A stretch of 64,000 nucleotides of DNA from Marisa cornuarietis (Eukaryota; Mollusca; Gastropoda; Architaenioglossa; Ampullariidae). Position 1 is the first letter of the stretch; every line of letters begins with the position of its first letter. Of the stretch, positions 45,801-57,445 are shown in pieces. The stretch spans positions 434,001 to 498,000 of the forward strand of contig SMMW01000549.1 of the NCBI GenBank assembly GCA_004794655.1, in the 5' to 3' direction. The notes beneath the pieces were generated by a model. It did no database searches. It had not been told where the DNA came from and saw only the letters and a program-made list of their open reading frames with translations. Made by a program: the position numbers and the translations under genes.

Positions 45801-48421
45801 TTAGGAGCATTTTCTTTATGCACTTAGTCTCGAATGCCCGGTTCCTTCTACATAGATATCAGCAGGCTGTGTCTTGCATAAGTACATAAAAGCGGGCTGG
45901 GGACTACAAGGGATTTGTACAATCGGTTTTGAGCTGCAAATCTGATGTTATTGCTGCAACAAATACTGCTTAGCCTGGCCATTGTCACTATTGCAATCCT
46001 GATATGGATTTTATGGCGATCTTTGGAAAGGTAAACTCCCAACTGCTTGAAGCTGTTCACCTTGTACATGTTCATCTCTGCTTTGCTCTTGTCAGTGCTT
46101 GTCTCCATTTCATATACATTTACATTCAGCTTCTACAACTTCAAGTAAATTGGAGGTTTTCTGATTTAAATATGAGCATGCCTTGTGGTCTGCTTATACA
46201 AATAAGGCTTCTCTGATTGCAGGCTCACCATTGCAACAGGCTACTTTGGTTTGACATTTCAGATTACCTCTCTGCCAGGAAACAAATATATAAACTTCTT
46301 TGTAGGAGGACTTGTGGAGCTGATAGCCTATGCCTTATCATTGTTTGTCATGAACAAGTGAGAATAATTCATATTTTCCAAGTGCTTTGCATATAATATT
46401 AGCGAAGATAAAGTATGAATTTTAGCAGAGATGCTCTATCATGATTCTGTTCCCTTCTGTCAGCTCAAAGATTTTTATTTGTTTTTTTATTTCTTTTTTG
46501 ACACCAAGATTTAAGGGATTACACATTTCTTCAGGATTTCACTGTCTACTCTGTGATGTGCTTTACAAATAAGGTTGCAGAAAAAGAAATTTACAGATTT
46601 TTTTCATGTTGGAAATATTAAGCCAAATGAAAAAGAAATCTGAATCAAATTTTACAAACAGCTATATCTAAACCATGGGTGTATTCCAGATTTGGGCGGA
46701 AAAATCCTCTCTTGGCCTGTTTTCTATGTGCAGCTGTGTGCTGCATAATTGCTGCAGCTATACCTCGTCAAGTAACTGGTATGCATGTAAAATGAGTTTC
46801 TAACTTTTTTTGTATTAGCTTTGTTAGGCATTGTAGCATTCTGCATGTTTTAGCATCTTTTCCTCATTATTTGCATCCAGATGTTCTAAAGGTAGAGCAT
46901 TCCACACATAAACACAGGTTTTCAAAAAGGTTCTGGAAGCCTTTTTTTCAGAAAGGTCAAAATTGTTTAATGTATTTCCTTCTTTTCCTTTCATTTTTAA
47001 AATGTTTAAATATGTACATAATTTAATACAATTGGATGAGTTCAAAACATGATAATGGTATTTTGTGACCTTTACCTGTGACTATCAGAAACAGGATTGA
47101 ACTTGGAACACATATCTACGGCCTTTGCAATCGCAGGAAGATTTGCCATAGCTGGATTATTCTCAGTCATATTTGTGTACACAACTGAGCTTTACCCAAC
47201 TGTCATAAGGTAAATATGTTGTTGCTCTGGTAGCCATCTATCCATTCTTAATATTTTTGGTCTAATGACCACCAACAAATAAAAGGCAATAATCTGTGTG
47301 TATATGTATATAAGGGTGCTCAGTAGGTAGAACAACCAACACCCAGTAACACACCAACTCATAAGTACACTGAAATATTAACTCATAAATCAGGGCATAC
47401 ATTATATCATGACCTGTCATGCAATCTGCCACAAAGTTACACAAAATGTAAAGCACTAGACCACACCAGTTGATGATGAACGTTGAAAGACAAACTTAGT
47501 CATGTTATAATTGACATCCTATGACGCTGTTGCACTGTTTGCTACCTACTTTCACAATAAGTGCAGACCTTCACAAGTGCTCATTAGTTTCTGAAAATTC
47601 ATATATATTTTTTTAACAGAAATATTGGTATGGGTACTTGTACTTTCTGGGCAAGACTTGGTGGGGTAATTGCACCCCAGATTAATCAGCTGGTATGTAC
47701 AAGGATTATTTCTTTGCTACTTTGCTTGCAAGTGCATGTACTTGGACACAGACAAATTTAAGTACACAGCTTTGCCAATCTTCTTATAATACTATTTGAT
47801 GTATCCATATATTAGTATTGATGATATATTAATAATAATGATTTAGATAGCGCCTTTCCAAAGATTTTCTCTGAGCGCTTTACATAAATAATATATAGAC
47901 TGAATCATCAACAACCATGCACCATATTCGCATATAAAAGACACGGTCACTTCTACAACACACACCCACTCATACACAGAATATTACAGACATGTTATGC
48001 GTGCTCATGGTCAGAACATTAACCAAGTATTTTTAAAAGTTGTCTATGAAAACACAGTCTCAAATAAAATTGCTTTTGTAAACATTTTATTCTGTCTTTT
48101 AATAAGCCTATTTTGTATGTTCATTTATGAGTTAGTACAGAGACCACTCAAAGTCTTAAACCTTTTGTGTCATGCTTGTAGGGCTCAGGCTTCTCTGTCT
48201 CTGTGCCGATCCTCATCTTTGGCTGCATGATGCTGGTAGCTGGTGGTCTGCTACTGTTTATACCAGAAACCCACAACCGCAAACTGCCAGACACTATTGC
48301 AGATATAGAAAATGGAGAGCCCAGCAGTGTTCAGGTGATAATACCAAATGCATCTGGTGATCAAGAACTGATGATCAAGAAGCCTCCAAATTCTGAGGGT
48401 GATTTAACAGCAAAAGCATAA
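40086..48421 (+). CDS. SLC22-family organic ion transporter (MFS)
   Basis: Ten coding exons, all GT-AG with phases checked: 40086-40300, 42492-42642, 43800-44030, 44462-44658, 44871-45104, 46223-46357, 46690-46778, 47089-47209, 47620-47692, 48182-48421; 1686 bases, 561 residues, typical SLC22 length. The N-terminus (GERSRFQILLLL) leads into TM1 and a large cysteine-bearing extracellular loop with N-glycosylation sequons. Next come WDLVC before TM2, MFS motif A (GHLSDNIGRLPVL) in the TM2-TM3 loop, FVPESIRWLL after TM6, NKFGRK in the second half, and YTTELYPTVIRNIGMG and FIPETHNRKLPDTI near the end. These fit plasma-membrane carriers of organic cations, carnitine or anions; the substrate cannot be read from sequence. 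A non-coding 5' exon is likely because an acceptor-like TTTTTTCAAAACAG lies about 25 bases upstream of the ATG. ATTAAA at 48444 is a candidate polyadenylation signal. Confidence 0.94.
40301..42491 (+). other. SLC22 intron 1, with a 98-bp tandem duplication
   Basis: AT-rich GT-AG intron. Near its 3' end a 98-base unit containing GCTGCCTCCTTCCCCCATAC and ACAAGATCTAGTTGACGTAA is repeated in tandem almost exactly (42078-42175 and 42176-42275). Confidence 0.85.
42401..42450 (+). repeat. SINE (family 2) tail fragment
   Basis: GGCCATGATATTGCCTTAGT, TGCTGGCACA, GTTAAACACAACCAACC: the 3' part of the SINE found at 43271, without its tRNA-like head. Confidence 0.6.
42837..42863. repeat. (GT)n microsatellite in SLC22 intron 2
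   Basis: TG dinucleotide run within the intron. Confidence 0.92.
43271..43440 (+). mobile_element. SINE (family 2) in SLC22 intron 2
   Basis: Contains CCTGGGTTCAGATTG, TGTTCTTTCAC, TCTATTTACAGG and CATCATATAGCCTTAG in the same order and spacing as the copy in the FGFR intron. Confidence 0.7.
45848..46108 (-). pseudogene. LINE reverse transcriptase fragment in SLC22 intron 5
   Basis: On the minus strand an 86-codon frame with SFKQLGVYLSKD, then ARLSSICCSNN and RLYKSLVVPSPLL: the thumb region seen in RTE/I-like LINE proteins (YLG..LSKDG ... RLYKSLV..LLYG). Only this piece remains. Confidence 0.75.
46824..47045 (-). pseudogene. Possible LINE C-terminal fragment in SLC22 intron 7
   Basis: A minus-strand frame of 73 codons ends KTCVYVWNALPLEHLDANN, resembling the F..WN.LP motif near the C-terminus of LINE reverse transcriptases. 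It is short and weak. Confidence 0.4.
47828..48020 (-). repeat. LINE 3'-tail fragment in SLC22 last intron
   Basis: TAATAATAATGATTTAGATA, then GCGCCTTTCC and ACTTCTACAACACACACCCA. It aligns along its length with 57446-57569 plus 59194-59245, without the insertion seen there. Confidence 0.7.
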
Positions 48422-48776
48422 AACCATTTGTATAAGAAAAAAAATTAAATCACGTGTCAAAAGGTACTGTAGTTTTTAGTTTCGTCTTTAAACATTCTAT
48501 AGGTAACACTTATTTACTGATGTTGATCATAGAATTAACATGCTCACTTCAGTTTCTTACTCAGGTGTTCAAAGCCGGTGAAGAATAGTATTATTTACTT
48601 TTATATTTAATATTCTGAGCAACCTGGAGATATTTACATGACTGTGATGATTTGGTGAAGGAAAGTAACTGGTTGGCTGCGTAACCTGACTATTCTTGGT
48701 TATCAGCATTAGGTTTTCATCAACAAAGGATGCTCTAGAAACATAGGGTCAAATGTTTGAAGCAGGAAGTAAGGTA

Positions 48777-50212
48777 CAGTAAAACCTCTATAAAAAGACT
48801 TTCTAAAATCCACGAAAATCAGGTCAGAGGGGGTCTCAATGGGAGATCAACCAGTCTATTACATGTTTACGGTTTATTACATGAACCACTACTTCAAACA
48901 CCTGTACAGGGCAGTTAATAATAATAATGTGAACTTAAAACTCGCAGCATCACAACCAAGATAGATCACACACTGTGCAGACCAATAATGATAAATGACA
49001 AGTTTAGTTTTTGAACATCAGAGAATGAGTAAATATAAACGATAACAAAGAAAATACACAATTTCGAGTAAAGCTTCTTTATCCATCAACAGGAACAAAA
49101 TACGTAGTGTTAGTTACTGGTTTTCAACTTCACATACTTAAGATGTACACAAGATTTGTTTGTGCGTGTGTTAACCATTACTATTATTTGAAAGTAAATC
49201 TCTTGTCTTTTTGTGGCCTTGGTAATTTGATCAGTTACTTTTAACAAAAACTTTAGCTTATTCATTTGCTGATTGACTTGACAACACTACAGTAGATCAT
49301 AATACACCTTCAATCTCCTTTTGTTTATCCGTTACGCTTAGGCATGACTGGTGAATGTTTTGACGTTTCATTCATTTTTAAAGCCAGGCCTGGAAATTGA
49401 TAAATCCTCTAGCCACTGCCAGACACAAAGCCTTTTCCTGAATGAGTTTTCCAGTAACTGGAATGTTCCTCTACCTCACTTCACAAAACCTCTCTCAAAC
49501 TTGTTTGCCTATCATTGAATACATACGTTTTCGCTACCATGCCATCTTTCCAAAACTGTCCCTTAGTCCTTGATTATATGCTGAATTTTAGTTTTTTCTC
49601 GCACCAAGATAATTTGCAGTAGCCATTGGGGTCTCACTTTGATCACTTCTTTGGATCAGCTTTACTCTTTCTTAGAGAGTTAGTGGTTTTCCTTGTCTTT
49701 TTTGCTTTCGATGTAACGTTAATCGATTTTGCCATTGTTGTACGGAAACTAACTCTGGGTAAGAGCAAGCAGACGTCTGTAGATACAGTCAGTATGTGTA
49801 CTGAGGTACATTTAGGCGCTCCTAAAATGCGCTGGATTTTTTAAAATATAGTTTTTGAAAAAAATCGCAAACAGATAGTCGCAATAATTTATTTTTATAA
49901 ACATATGACTTTTGCAAAAGATTTAATGAAAATTGACTCTCCTGCATTTGTAAAAAATGACAATGAAAATGTAGTCTCTTTCAAAATGTACTTCTTTTAT
50001 TTTACGTGCGTTCTGCAGAAAATCCTAATAGGGTAAACGGTCGATCAACTCGCGATTCAACATGTATTAAAGCTCAGACTGTCGGCTGTTGGGGAGGTAT
50101 AGTCGTAATAGGGATGACGTTTATATCTAGCGAAATGCATCTGTTAAAATTTGTTGGGTTGTAACAAAGAGGGGGTCGTTATCGGGAAGGTCTTAATAGA
50201 GAGGTTTTACTG
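48777..50212 (-). mobile_element. pogo/Tigger-like DNA transposon, decayed
   Basis: The left end reads TACAGTAAAACCTCTATAAA; the reverse complement of the right end reads TACAGTAAAACCTCTCTATT. The shared inverted terminus is CAGTAAAACCTCT, flanked by TA on both sides (48775-48776 and 50213-50214), as in Tc1/mariner-pogo elements. On the minus strand a broken transposase is legible: KRQGKPLTL, stop, ERVKLIQRSDQ near 49705-49640 (CENP-B/pogo N-terminal helix-turn-helix), and NIPVTGKLIQEKALCLA near 49470-49417, a motif typical of Tigger/pogo DNA-binding regions. Stops and frame changes show it is inactive; no DDE catalytic domain was recognised. Confidence 0.85.
49395..49710 (-). pseudogene. Broken pogo-like transposase N-terminal region
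   Basis: Two legible blocks on the minus strand, the helix-turn-helix lead at about 49640-49705 and the NIPVTGKL block at about 49417-49470, are separated by frame changes and stops. Together they match the order of a CENP-B-type DNA-binding domain. Confidence 0.75.
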
Positions 50213-50959
50213 TACTAGTAAAATAGTTTTACGTTGTCTGTTTGTCTCACAACGGTATAGTCGAGGTCCCCTTGTACCTCGGGCAGAGGATCCGAGCGAT
50301 TCTGCGTTGGAGGATCATAGGCGCACAAATAGCGAAGTCATGGGAGGTTGCTCTCGGTAAACATCTAAACCTGTAATTATTATACTTAACACTATTTATT
50401 CATTCATACATCTTTCACTCGTACTTTAGTGTTACAAAAAAATCGAAGAATACATACGTTGGTTCTCTTGCATTTGGATAAAGCAAAAAGAAAAAAAAGA
50501 CATACCATTCCTCCTCTAGGCGAGGTTGAAAAATAGATAGTACCGCGCCACATTAAATTTATAGAGTGTCGTTCGATATCGCCACGCTGTTCCTCCATCC
50601 CAAATAGGTGAGATGTGTGGTCGCGACTCAGCCGTGTCATTATTTTTCAGTGATGCGTGCCTAAGGTAAATTTTCTGTATATTGCAAAAATTTTCAGGTG
50701 AGCGATGTTTAGTGGTGTCTTGTTAACCTTTTCATTCCTGATTTCCTCATCCATGCTCACATTCATTCTTCCCATGCATCCAGCCCTTGTGTCGCAAACG
50801 GGTTAACATAAACAGAAGAACACGAAATCCAGGTTGGTCCGTAACAATCCTCCCTTCCTAACTTAAAAAAGGCACCTTTGTTTTCTTTAAGCTTATATAG
50901 TAAACTGACAACATTGGAATGTTATCCTTACATGTCCAACTAAACAACTATTGGATTTG

Positions 50960-52375
50960 ATGGTCTGTTTCTGTACGCGATAATGCGTCTGCCAACCTAT
51001 TCTGTATCCCTCTCATGGATTCTATTTGAAAATTATATTCGTGCAGAGCTAGTGCTCATCGCATAATCCTCGAGTACTTATATGGTGTGAACCTCAAGAA
51101 AATCAGAGGAATGTGATCGGTTTCAGAACAAAATGCTTCCCACATAGATATTTTGAAAGTTTGATTATGGCCCATACTATCGCCAAACATTCCCTTTCTA
51201 TGGTACTATACCTACTCTCCCTTTCCAATAGTTTCCTGGTGATTTAAGTAACAGGTAACAACTTTCGTTCGGTTCCTTGCAGTAGGGCAGCCCCAATTTC
51301 CGCCTCGCTTGCGTCTGTCTGAAGAATGAATTTTTTAAAATAGAATAATTAGGGAGTACGGGTGGGGTCGAGAGGTCTAATTGCATTCGTTCCAATGCAT
51401 CCTGACATGACTGATCCCACATGACACGACGTGGTTCATCCTCTTTAAGTAGATTGGTGATAGGCTCTGAAACTGTAGAGAAACTGGGAATATATCGTCG
51501 ATAATAACCGACTAACCCCCATGAGGGATCTAACTTGGTTTTTCGTCTGCGGTATTGTGATTTGCATTATTTTTGTCAATGTTCCTTCTGTAGGATTCTG
51601 TCGCCCCTGTCCTATCTTGTGTCCTAGGTAAGTCAGTTCCTGATAACCTGTCTCCACGTTGGAAGGTCTCACGGTAAGTTTGTGGTCTTGGAATTTGTGC
51701 ATTCTGCCTTCTAGATGTTCGAGATGGTCGTTCCAGTGTTGACTGGCTGTCAAGAGGTCATCGGAATAATGATATGTATGAAACATCTTGAGACGTAGGT
51801 ACCTCGTTGTACGGGCAAAGGTGGCCAGAGCAGTGACAAGGCCAAATGGCATTCTTTTTCATTGGAAAAGTCCCAGCGGGGTCTAGAATTTAGGTCTATC
51901 TTCCGTTATTGGTATTGGTTCAGCGTCAAAAATCATTATTTTCTACAGGGCCCTATATATAGTGGATACAGCATCGCAGACTTCCATATTTTGTTCTGAC
52001 TAGGATAACAAGCGATGGAAATGCTGATGTTGAATGCTCGATGATGTTCTTCTGTAATAATTCTTCCACTTCACATTCTGTTTCTGTGTGTTGATTGGTA
52101 CTGGGTACTGTGTTTGATGTTATAACCTGATATGTTGTGAGTCTGATCTCATGTTGAATAGGACTGTTAAAATGACCTGGTTCTAACGTCAAGGTGTCGG
52201 AGTATCTCTCCAGCAGTTTTTGCCATTGTTGATTTCGGGAGGGTGGTAGTTGGGGTTCCACTTTCACGTCGGCGATGGTCTCCATGGAAGGTAGGGTAGG
52301 TATGGATAGACTCTCCGGTTCTGGCAGTGCTTCAAGTACAGCTAAACTGCCAATCTGAAGAGGACTGGGCAGCAA
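50960..52375 (-). pseudogene. Gypsy-type RT-RNase H pseudogene
   Basis: Minus-strand reverse transcriptase and RNase H in three or more frames. The catalytic YSDD lies at about 51757-51768, the palm lead MPFGL at 51840-51852, and the RNase H DAS motif and its ERECLAIVWAI helix at about 51130-51340. Interrupting stops include one after LLPVT. Confidence 0.85.
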
Positions 52376-52417
52376 AGGCTCAGGGTCGGAGGGGGTGTGG
52401 AGGTAGGAGCTTGAGAG

Positions 52418-53026
52418 CTAAAGAATCTCAGTGAAGGGGACTGACATGCTTAGACTGGGTAAGGAGGATGGGGAACATGGACAGATGGGTTTTGCAGTTT
52501 CACTGACAGCTGGTGCTATTGTAGTTTGTTTTCGGAAGTTTTTTTTTTTTTTTTTTTTAGCATGCTGATGTGGAGTAGTTTCTCCTTTCCAATCACACAC
52601 ACTATATAGTCCGGGTGCCTTTTCCTGCGGACTGGGTAAGGACCCTGATGGTTTTTCGACAGGCAAATAATACAGCAGATAAATATCGATCCCATTTTCT
52701 GGGATGTGGACAGTGAAGCCATCACTTTCTTTAGCATGGCTTTCTTGGGACAAACTTTTTGCATCGGATCCTTCAAATCTTCGAAAAAGAGCTCCATTTC
52801 GAAGCTCAGACTTTGTGTTCTGACCAACGGCACCTCGAACAGTCTTCAAGGAATCGTCCTCCTTCTGTTGTTTAATAAACTCATCTGGAGAGACTGCATG
52901 TCCATTCCGATGTGTCCATTTCCAAGTGAGATTGACTTTAGTCCGTGCAGCCTGTGCGCGGGTAACGACTAGAGCACATGTTGGATCTTTTCTAGTAACA
53001 TCGTCTACTCTTGGGACATTTCCCAC
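52418..53026 (-). pseudogene. Gypsy-type pol linker ORF upstream of RT
   Basis: A 202-codon open frame on the minus strand with ALVVTRAQAARTK and EFIKQQKEDDSLKTVR near its start, then ELRNGALFRRF. Such blocks occur in invertebrate and fish Gypsy pol proteins. The later part (a lysine run at about 52539-52558) is low-complexity and probably not coding. Confidence 0.6.
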
Positions 53027-53165
53027 TACTAAGTCTGTAAAGGGGCAAAAGAATCACACAACTTATATAGAACGGATTGTCCATCAGCACACGGGCCAGG
53101 GAAAAAGGTTTTTGTGCTACTTCCAAAGGAAATACGTATGATTGGGTTCGGCCAAGTCCCAGTCT

Positions 53166-53198
53166 GACCACGGACTTGTACTATACACGTCCGTGGTC
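53166..53198. repeat. Perfect 10-bp hairpin
   Basis: GACCACGGAC (53166-53175) and GTCCGTGGTC (53189-53198) are exact inverted repeats around a 13-base loop, lying between the TRAQ frame and the right-hand direct repeat of the Gypsy-like element. Confidence 0.8.
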
Positions 53199-53462
53199 TG
53201 ACGAGGGCGGCGCGGAGACCGCCGTAGTGGCCCCCGTGTCTCTGAGTTCCTAAATTAAACTGGTTTTCCTTTCACCCTCCCCAGGTAAAGTGCTAATTTC
53301 CCAGTTCTTCTAGGGTAGACGAGAAGCACAATATGCTTTTATGTTCACTGGGGCCGGCCCGTCTCTGAAATGCGCCTCTCATTCTTCCCATGCATCCAGC
53401 CCTTGTGTCGCAAAGGGATTAGCATAAGCAGAGGAACACGAAATTCGTGTTGGTCCGTGATA

Positions 53463-56400
53463 GTCCTTTGGTGTTTTGATCTGAGAGGCTGCATAACTCC
53501 CAGATGATTGGCATACTTTGCATTCAAATGATTGTGCATGCATAAGTGCGTTTGCATTTTCAGGATTATATCTAACAGCATCCATGCAGTTATTATAGGT
53601 TATTGTTTCATGATCATTAATAATTGAAAAATATTTGAGTCTATATTGGTTATACTGAATTTAATTATTATAGAATATATTGTTTTAATTTTGTTAATTG
53701 TATTTTAGTTATTAGAAAATGTGATCAGTATTTTTCATTTGCATTTATATTAATTACAAAACTGTGTTAAGACCTACATTAATTTTGTAAAGAAGTACTT
53801 TATTCTTTTTATACTATCCTTAATGCCATATGAAGATTTAGTGTGTGTGCATGTGTGAGTGAAAGAGAGAGTGAGGGGGGAGAAAGAGAGGGATAGGATT
53901 GGGGAAATACCAGCTTTCACATGCACATCAAATGTTAGAAATATCGAGATCTGTTGCAGTTTGAATCTTTTAAACCTATCTTTTCTTTTTCAAAGTTTCA
54001 TAATTTACAAACATTTTATTTGTTTATATGCTTATGGACTTATTAATGAAAAAATATGAAGTGTCAGAAATGTAAAGAAATCTTCAAAAATATAAGGAGC
54101 CAGTAAGGGAAAGAAGCAGGTGATAAGATTTTTATTCTTTTTAACTAACATTAATATAAGCTACTTTTTATGTGTATTGGAGGAAAAATGCGTGGTTGAA
54201 AATTTACAGTGCATTTACTCATGAAGAATCTCAGAATTTCTCATGTATTTCAAAAGTATATATATATATACACACACACAGTCATGTAATGCTTAATGGT
54301 GGAGACATATTCTAAGAAATGCATTGCTGGGTAATTTTATTGTGGTGCAAACATCAAGAAGCATGTTTTCAGAGCTTTTACTATTATTTTATTCTCATCA
54401 AATATAATGCACTGTACATAATTGTATGTGCTTTACTTTTATGACTGCCAGTGAAGTAGGTTTTCACCAGCATAACCACAAACACATGAGTAATGCATTG
54501 CATGATGATGTTACCACAGCTGTGATAGGATTTTTTTTCAACTCCATAATAATATTGGGGGACCATCTTTATATATGCAATCCATCATTGTCTGAAACAT
54601 TATGCTGTAAATGACTGTGTGTGTGTGTATATCTATATTTATGTATATGTATTATAAACATTTGAGTATATATATTTACACATATATACCAACATAAAAA
54701 TTTTAATTTGTTCCATGACAAAGCATTATACATGTCATATTAACGAAAACCTACTTTTGAGCCATTCTGTACATTTGTGGCAGAATTTATTCATTAAAGA
54801 TAAAGAAAAGTGCCACTAAATTATTGCATGGCTTTTGTAACGATTAGCACATGGTTTGTGCTAACGTCAACAGCCATAGACCACTGTTGCTAAAAGCAAT
54901 GCTCACAACACACCGACCTGACTATATGTCATATCCATCTGGTCATCAGCATATCATATCCATCTGACCCACAGCATATCACCAGTGCACTCAGGCCCAT
55001 GACTACCATGAGGTGAACTGGGCAGTTGCCGAGGCTGCAAACACTGGAGGGGGCGCAGAGATGGTCTGGGTTCTTTATAAGTGACGAGTGATGTTAGGGA
55101 GAAATATCATTCTGGTTAATCATTTGCACTTATATCTTCGACCCATTTTTGTACTGTAGAAATAATTCTGTATTTAGGCTTAGCCATCTTTCCTCAAATG
55201 AGGATTTAATTAATGTGTCTAGGCTAACATAATACTAGCGAGGATTATCATAGTGTTAATATACACACGCACACACACAGAGTAGTGTAAAGCTTCCCAA
55301 GTCTAAAGTGAATCCCAGAGATGTTCTAATCATTATATTGTCCAGTATAAATTATTAGATACCATACTTCTTGTATCACTCAGAAGTTTACTGACCATGC
55401 TAGTTTCTGTAGCTAGAACAAAGTTCCTGATTGTGAAATTAATTAAAAATATTCTGAGATCAGCTAAAAGCAAAGAAAGTGAGATTTTAAGCCAGAGATT
55501 TGGATGACATTTAATTAATTGTTGAATTTGTTATAACTGCTTGAGGTTTTGATGGCATGTGGATGGGGTGGGGGGTAGGACAGAGTGCAGCACTTTTGCA
55601 AAGGTCATGAACGTGTAGCCCTGGTCCTGAGTTCAAGCGAAGACGTTCAAGTGTCTCATAGCCTTTGATGTAAAAACCAAAGAGATAGGTGCAGTCACGG
55701 TACAGTTTTTCTGATTGTTTTTTTTTTATAATCTGCTGGACCAAATTGATTGGACATGACTGTTGTGCTGGAGACTTTATACACAACCAGCTGTTTCTGC
55801 CATAGATTTTGATGGCATATTTATGTTTCTTATTTTCCTCAAGCTGCTTTGTCAATCTGCACCGTACATCATGTTTGGTAAAAGAAGAGTCATTTCTTGC
55901 TTTTGGCTGCGGATACTTAAAAAACAGCATCAAATATCAGCTTCATTATGCTTTTTCTTTGTTTTATTAATATATCTCTGATCATGTCATGAATGGGCTG
56001 ATTGTTAACTATTTTATTTCAATTTATAAGGTATTTTTAAGTTTTGTGAGACTGGTACTGTGGTAATCCAGAGGGTGCATGTGGGAAGATTTTGTTAGTG
56101 GCAAGTAGAATGGGCTTGTAATGTCCAACTCTACAAATTATTGGATTTTTGTAACAGTCTTGTTTAGAGTTTCCCCTTGATGAGATTGTTTAAAACTGTT
56201 AGATGTTCTGTATTCCCATGTTCTTCCATCAAACGTTCCTGGTGAGCTTTTGATTGTTCATTGACCGTAGATGTCTTTCATTTGGATCTTTAATGAAAAT
56301 AAATAACAAGCAGAACTGAATATTTGCCTTGGGATTACCAGGATCTCCACAGAGGTTAGATTGTTAAATCTTAGATTCTGCAACAATTATTTTCTGAAGA

Positions 56401-57445
56401 TTACTAAATCGAATAATTTGAGGCAGAGGGTGCATGAATGATTTTCAATAGCAGCACTTGTCAGTCTTTAGGAACATTATGAAATGCTACCAAATGCTAC
56501 CCTCTGGCCATAGATAGAAACTACTGGTTGCCACCAGCTGCAATATCACTCTTGAACAGCACTAACAGAGGTACCGTGTGCGTGTGCCTCTGATAATCAT
56601 TGCTAGGAGGGGCTTTAAGAGTGTAATAATTGTATGGGTGTGTGGAATGCAACTGTTATTCATTGCTTAGTTTGTTTCGATCATGAGCTCCCAACAAAGA
56701 AAAATTTCTGTCTCTGTTGCACAGAAATAGACAATAAAGATGTATCCATTGATGATTTATAGTCTTAAAGATCTCATTTTGATGGACAGACTAAAATCAG
56801 GAAAATTTTAGTGAATTTATTTTTGTTTCCCTTCTAAATGTTGTAAATGTTAAGTTTTGAGCATGGTGTACAAATGTCATGTGATCATGTTTCTGTCTAT
56901 TACAATTTGTAGTAAGCCATAACTAGAAATAAAGAAACTGTGCAAGTTAATTGGTGTTGCCTGTAAAATAGATGTAAACAGGGTGCTTGCACACACATAT
57001 CTGCCTCAGTTAAACACACATTTTCCATTAGCCTGGCTGTCCATTCCTGGGACCATAGTTATGAACCGAGGGTAAGCTGTTGCCCTGGGGCAACATGAGA
57101 AACTTCAGGACAAGCATCTTGTCTCAATAGTTATTAAGCAGTGTCCAGACAGGACAGCTAGAACATTACCCCTGTGACTGTAATTTTTAACCAGTGGCAA
57201 TAAAACCCTAGGGTACAGTAGCATGAAGCAATGTTTATGCGGTCTTGGACACAACTTTGGCCACAAGATGCTTGCCCTTGTTTTCACCACTTTGCCCTGG
57301 GGCAATGCTTCACTATACTTGGTACCTACAGCCCCAGGAGAGTATGGCAGCTAGGCCAATCCTTATTTTGGGATCCCTCCCAAAATGATCACAGCATTGA
57401 AAATATGATACACATTATGCTTATCATAACATGCTTTTAATTAGA
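53463..57445. other. Intergenic, AT-rich, little recognised
   Basis: No exon or protein motif seen. The 140-codon minus frame at 55511-55933 has no recognisable domain. A short CATATCCATCTG duplication lies at about 54930-54970, and a fold-back repeat begins at 57049. Confidence 0.55.
57049..57350. repeat. Interspersed fold-back repeat, copy 2
   Basis: Starts GGGACCATAGTTATGAACCG and includes TAGGGTACAGTAGCATGAAG and GGTCTTGGACACAAC, collinear with copy 1. CCCTGGGGCAA occurs near both ends. No coding capacity was seen. Confidence 0.65.

Larger units (their letters stand above)
50764..53462 (-). mobile_element. Degenerate minus-strand Ty3/Gypsy element without integrase
   Basis: Two direct repeats of about 83 bp (50764-50846 and 53380-53462, about 10 mismatches, no gaps) flank retroviral-like pol pieces. 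Read on the minus strand, the left repeat begins TGTTACGGACC and is preceded by a polypurine tract AAGTTAGGAAGGGAGGAT (50847-50864), the normal layout of a 3' LTR. Inside, on the minus strand, are a TRAQ-containing linker (52418-53026), RT start (51953-52375), RT with MPFGL and catalytic YSDDLL (51445-51852), and RNase H (QTDASEAEIGAALLQ near 51330, then YSTIERECLAIVWAI) ending at RLADALSRTET near 50965. The polypurine tract then follows with no integrase between. Stops and frameshifts are frequent. Confidence 0.8.

Noticed and set aside
55511..55933. 140-codon minus-strand frame as a gene
   Set aside because: No domain motif, no splice context, and AT-rich composition like its surroundings.
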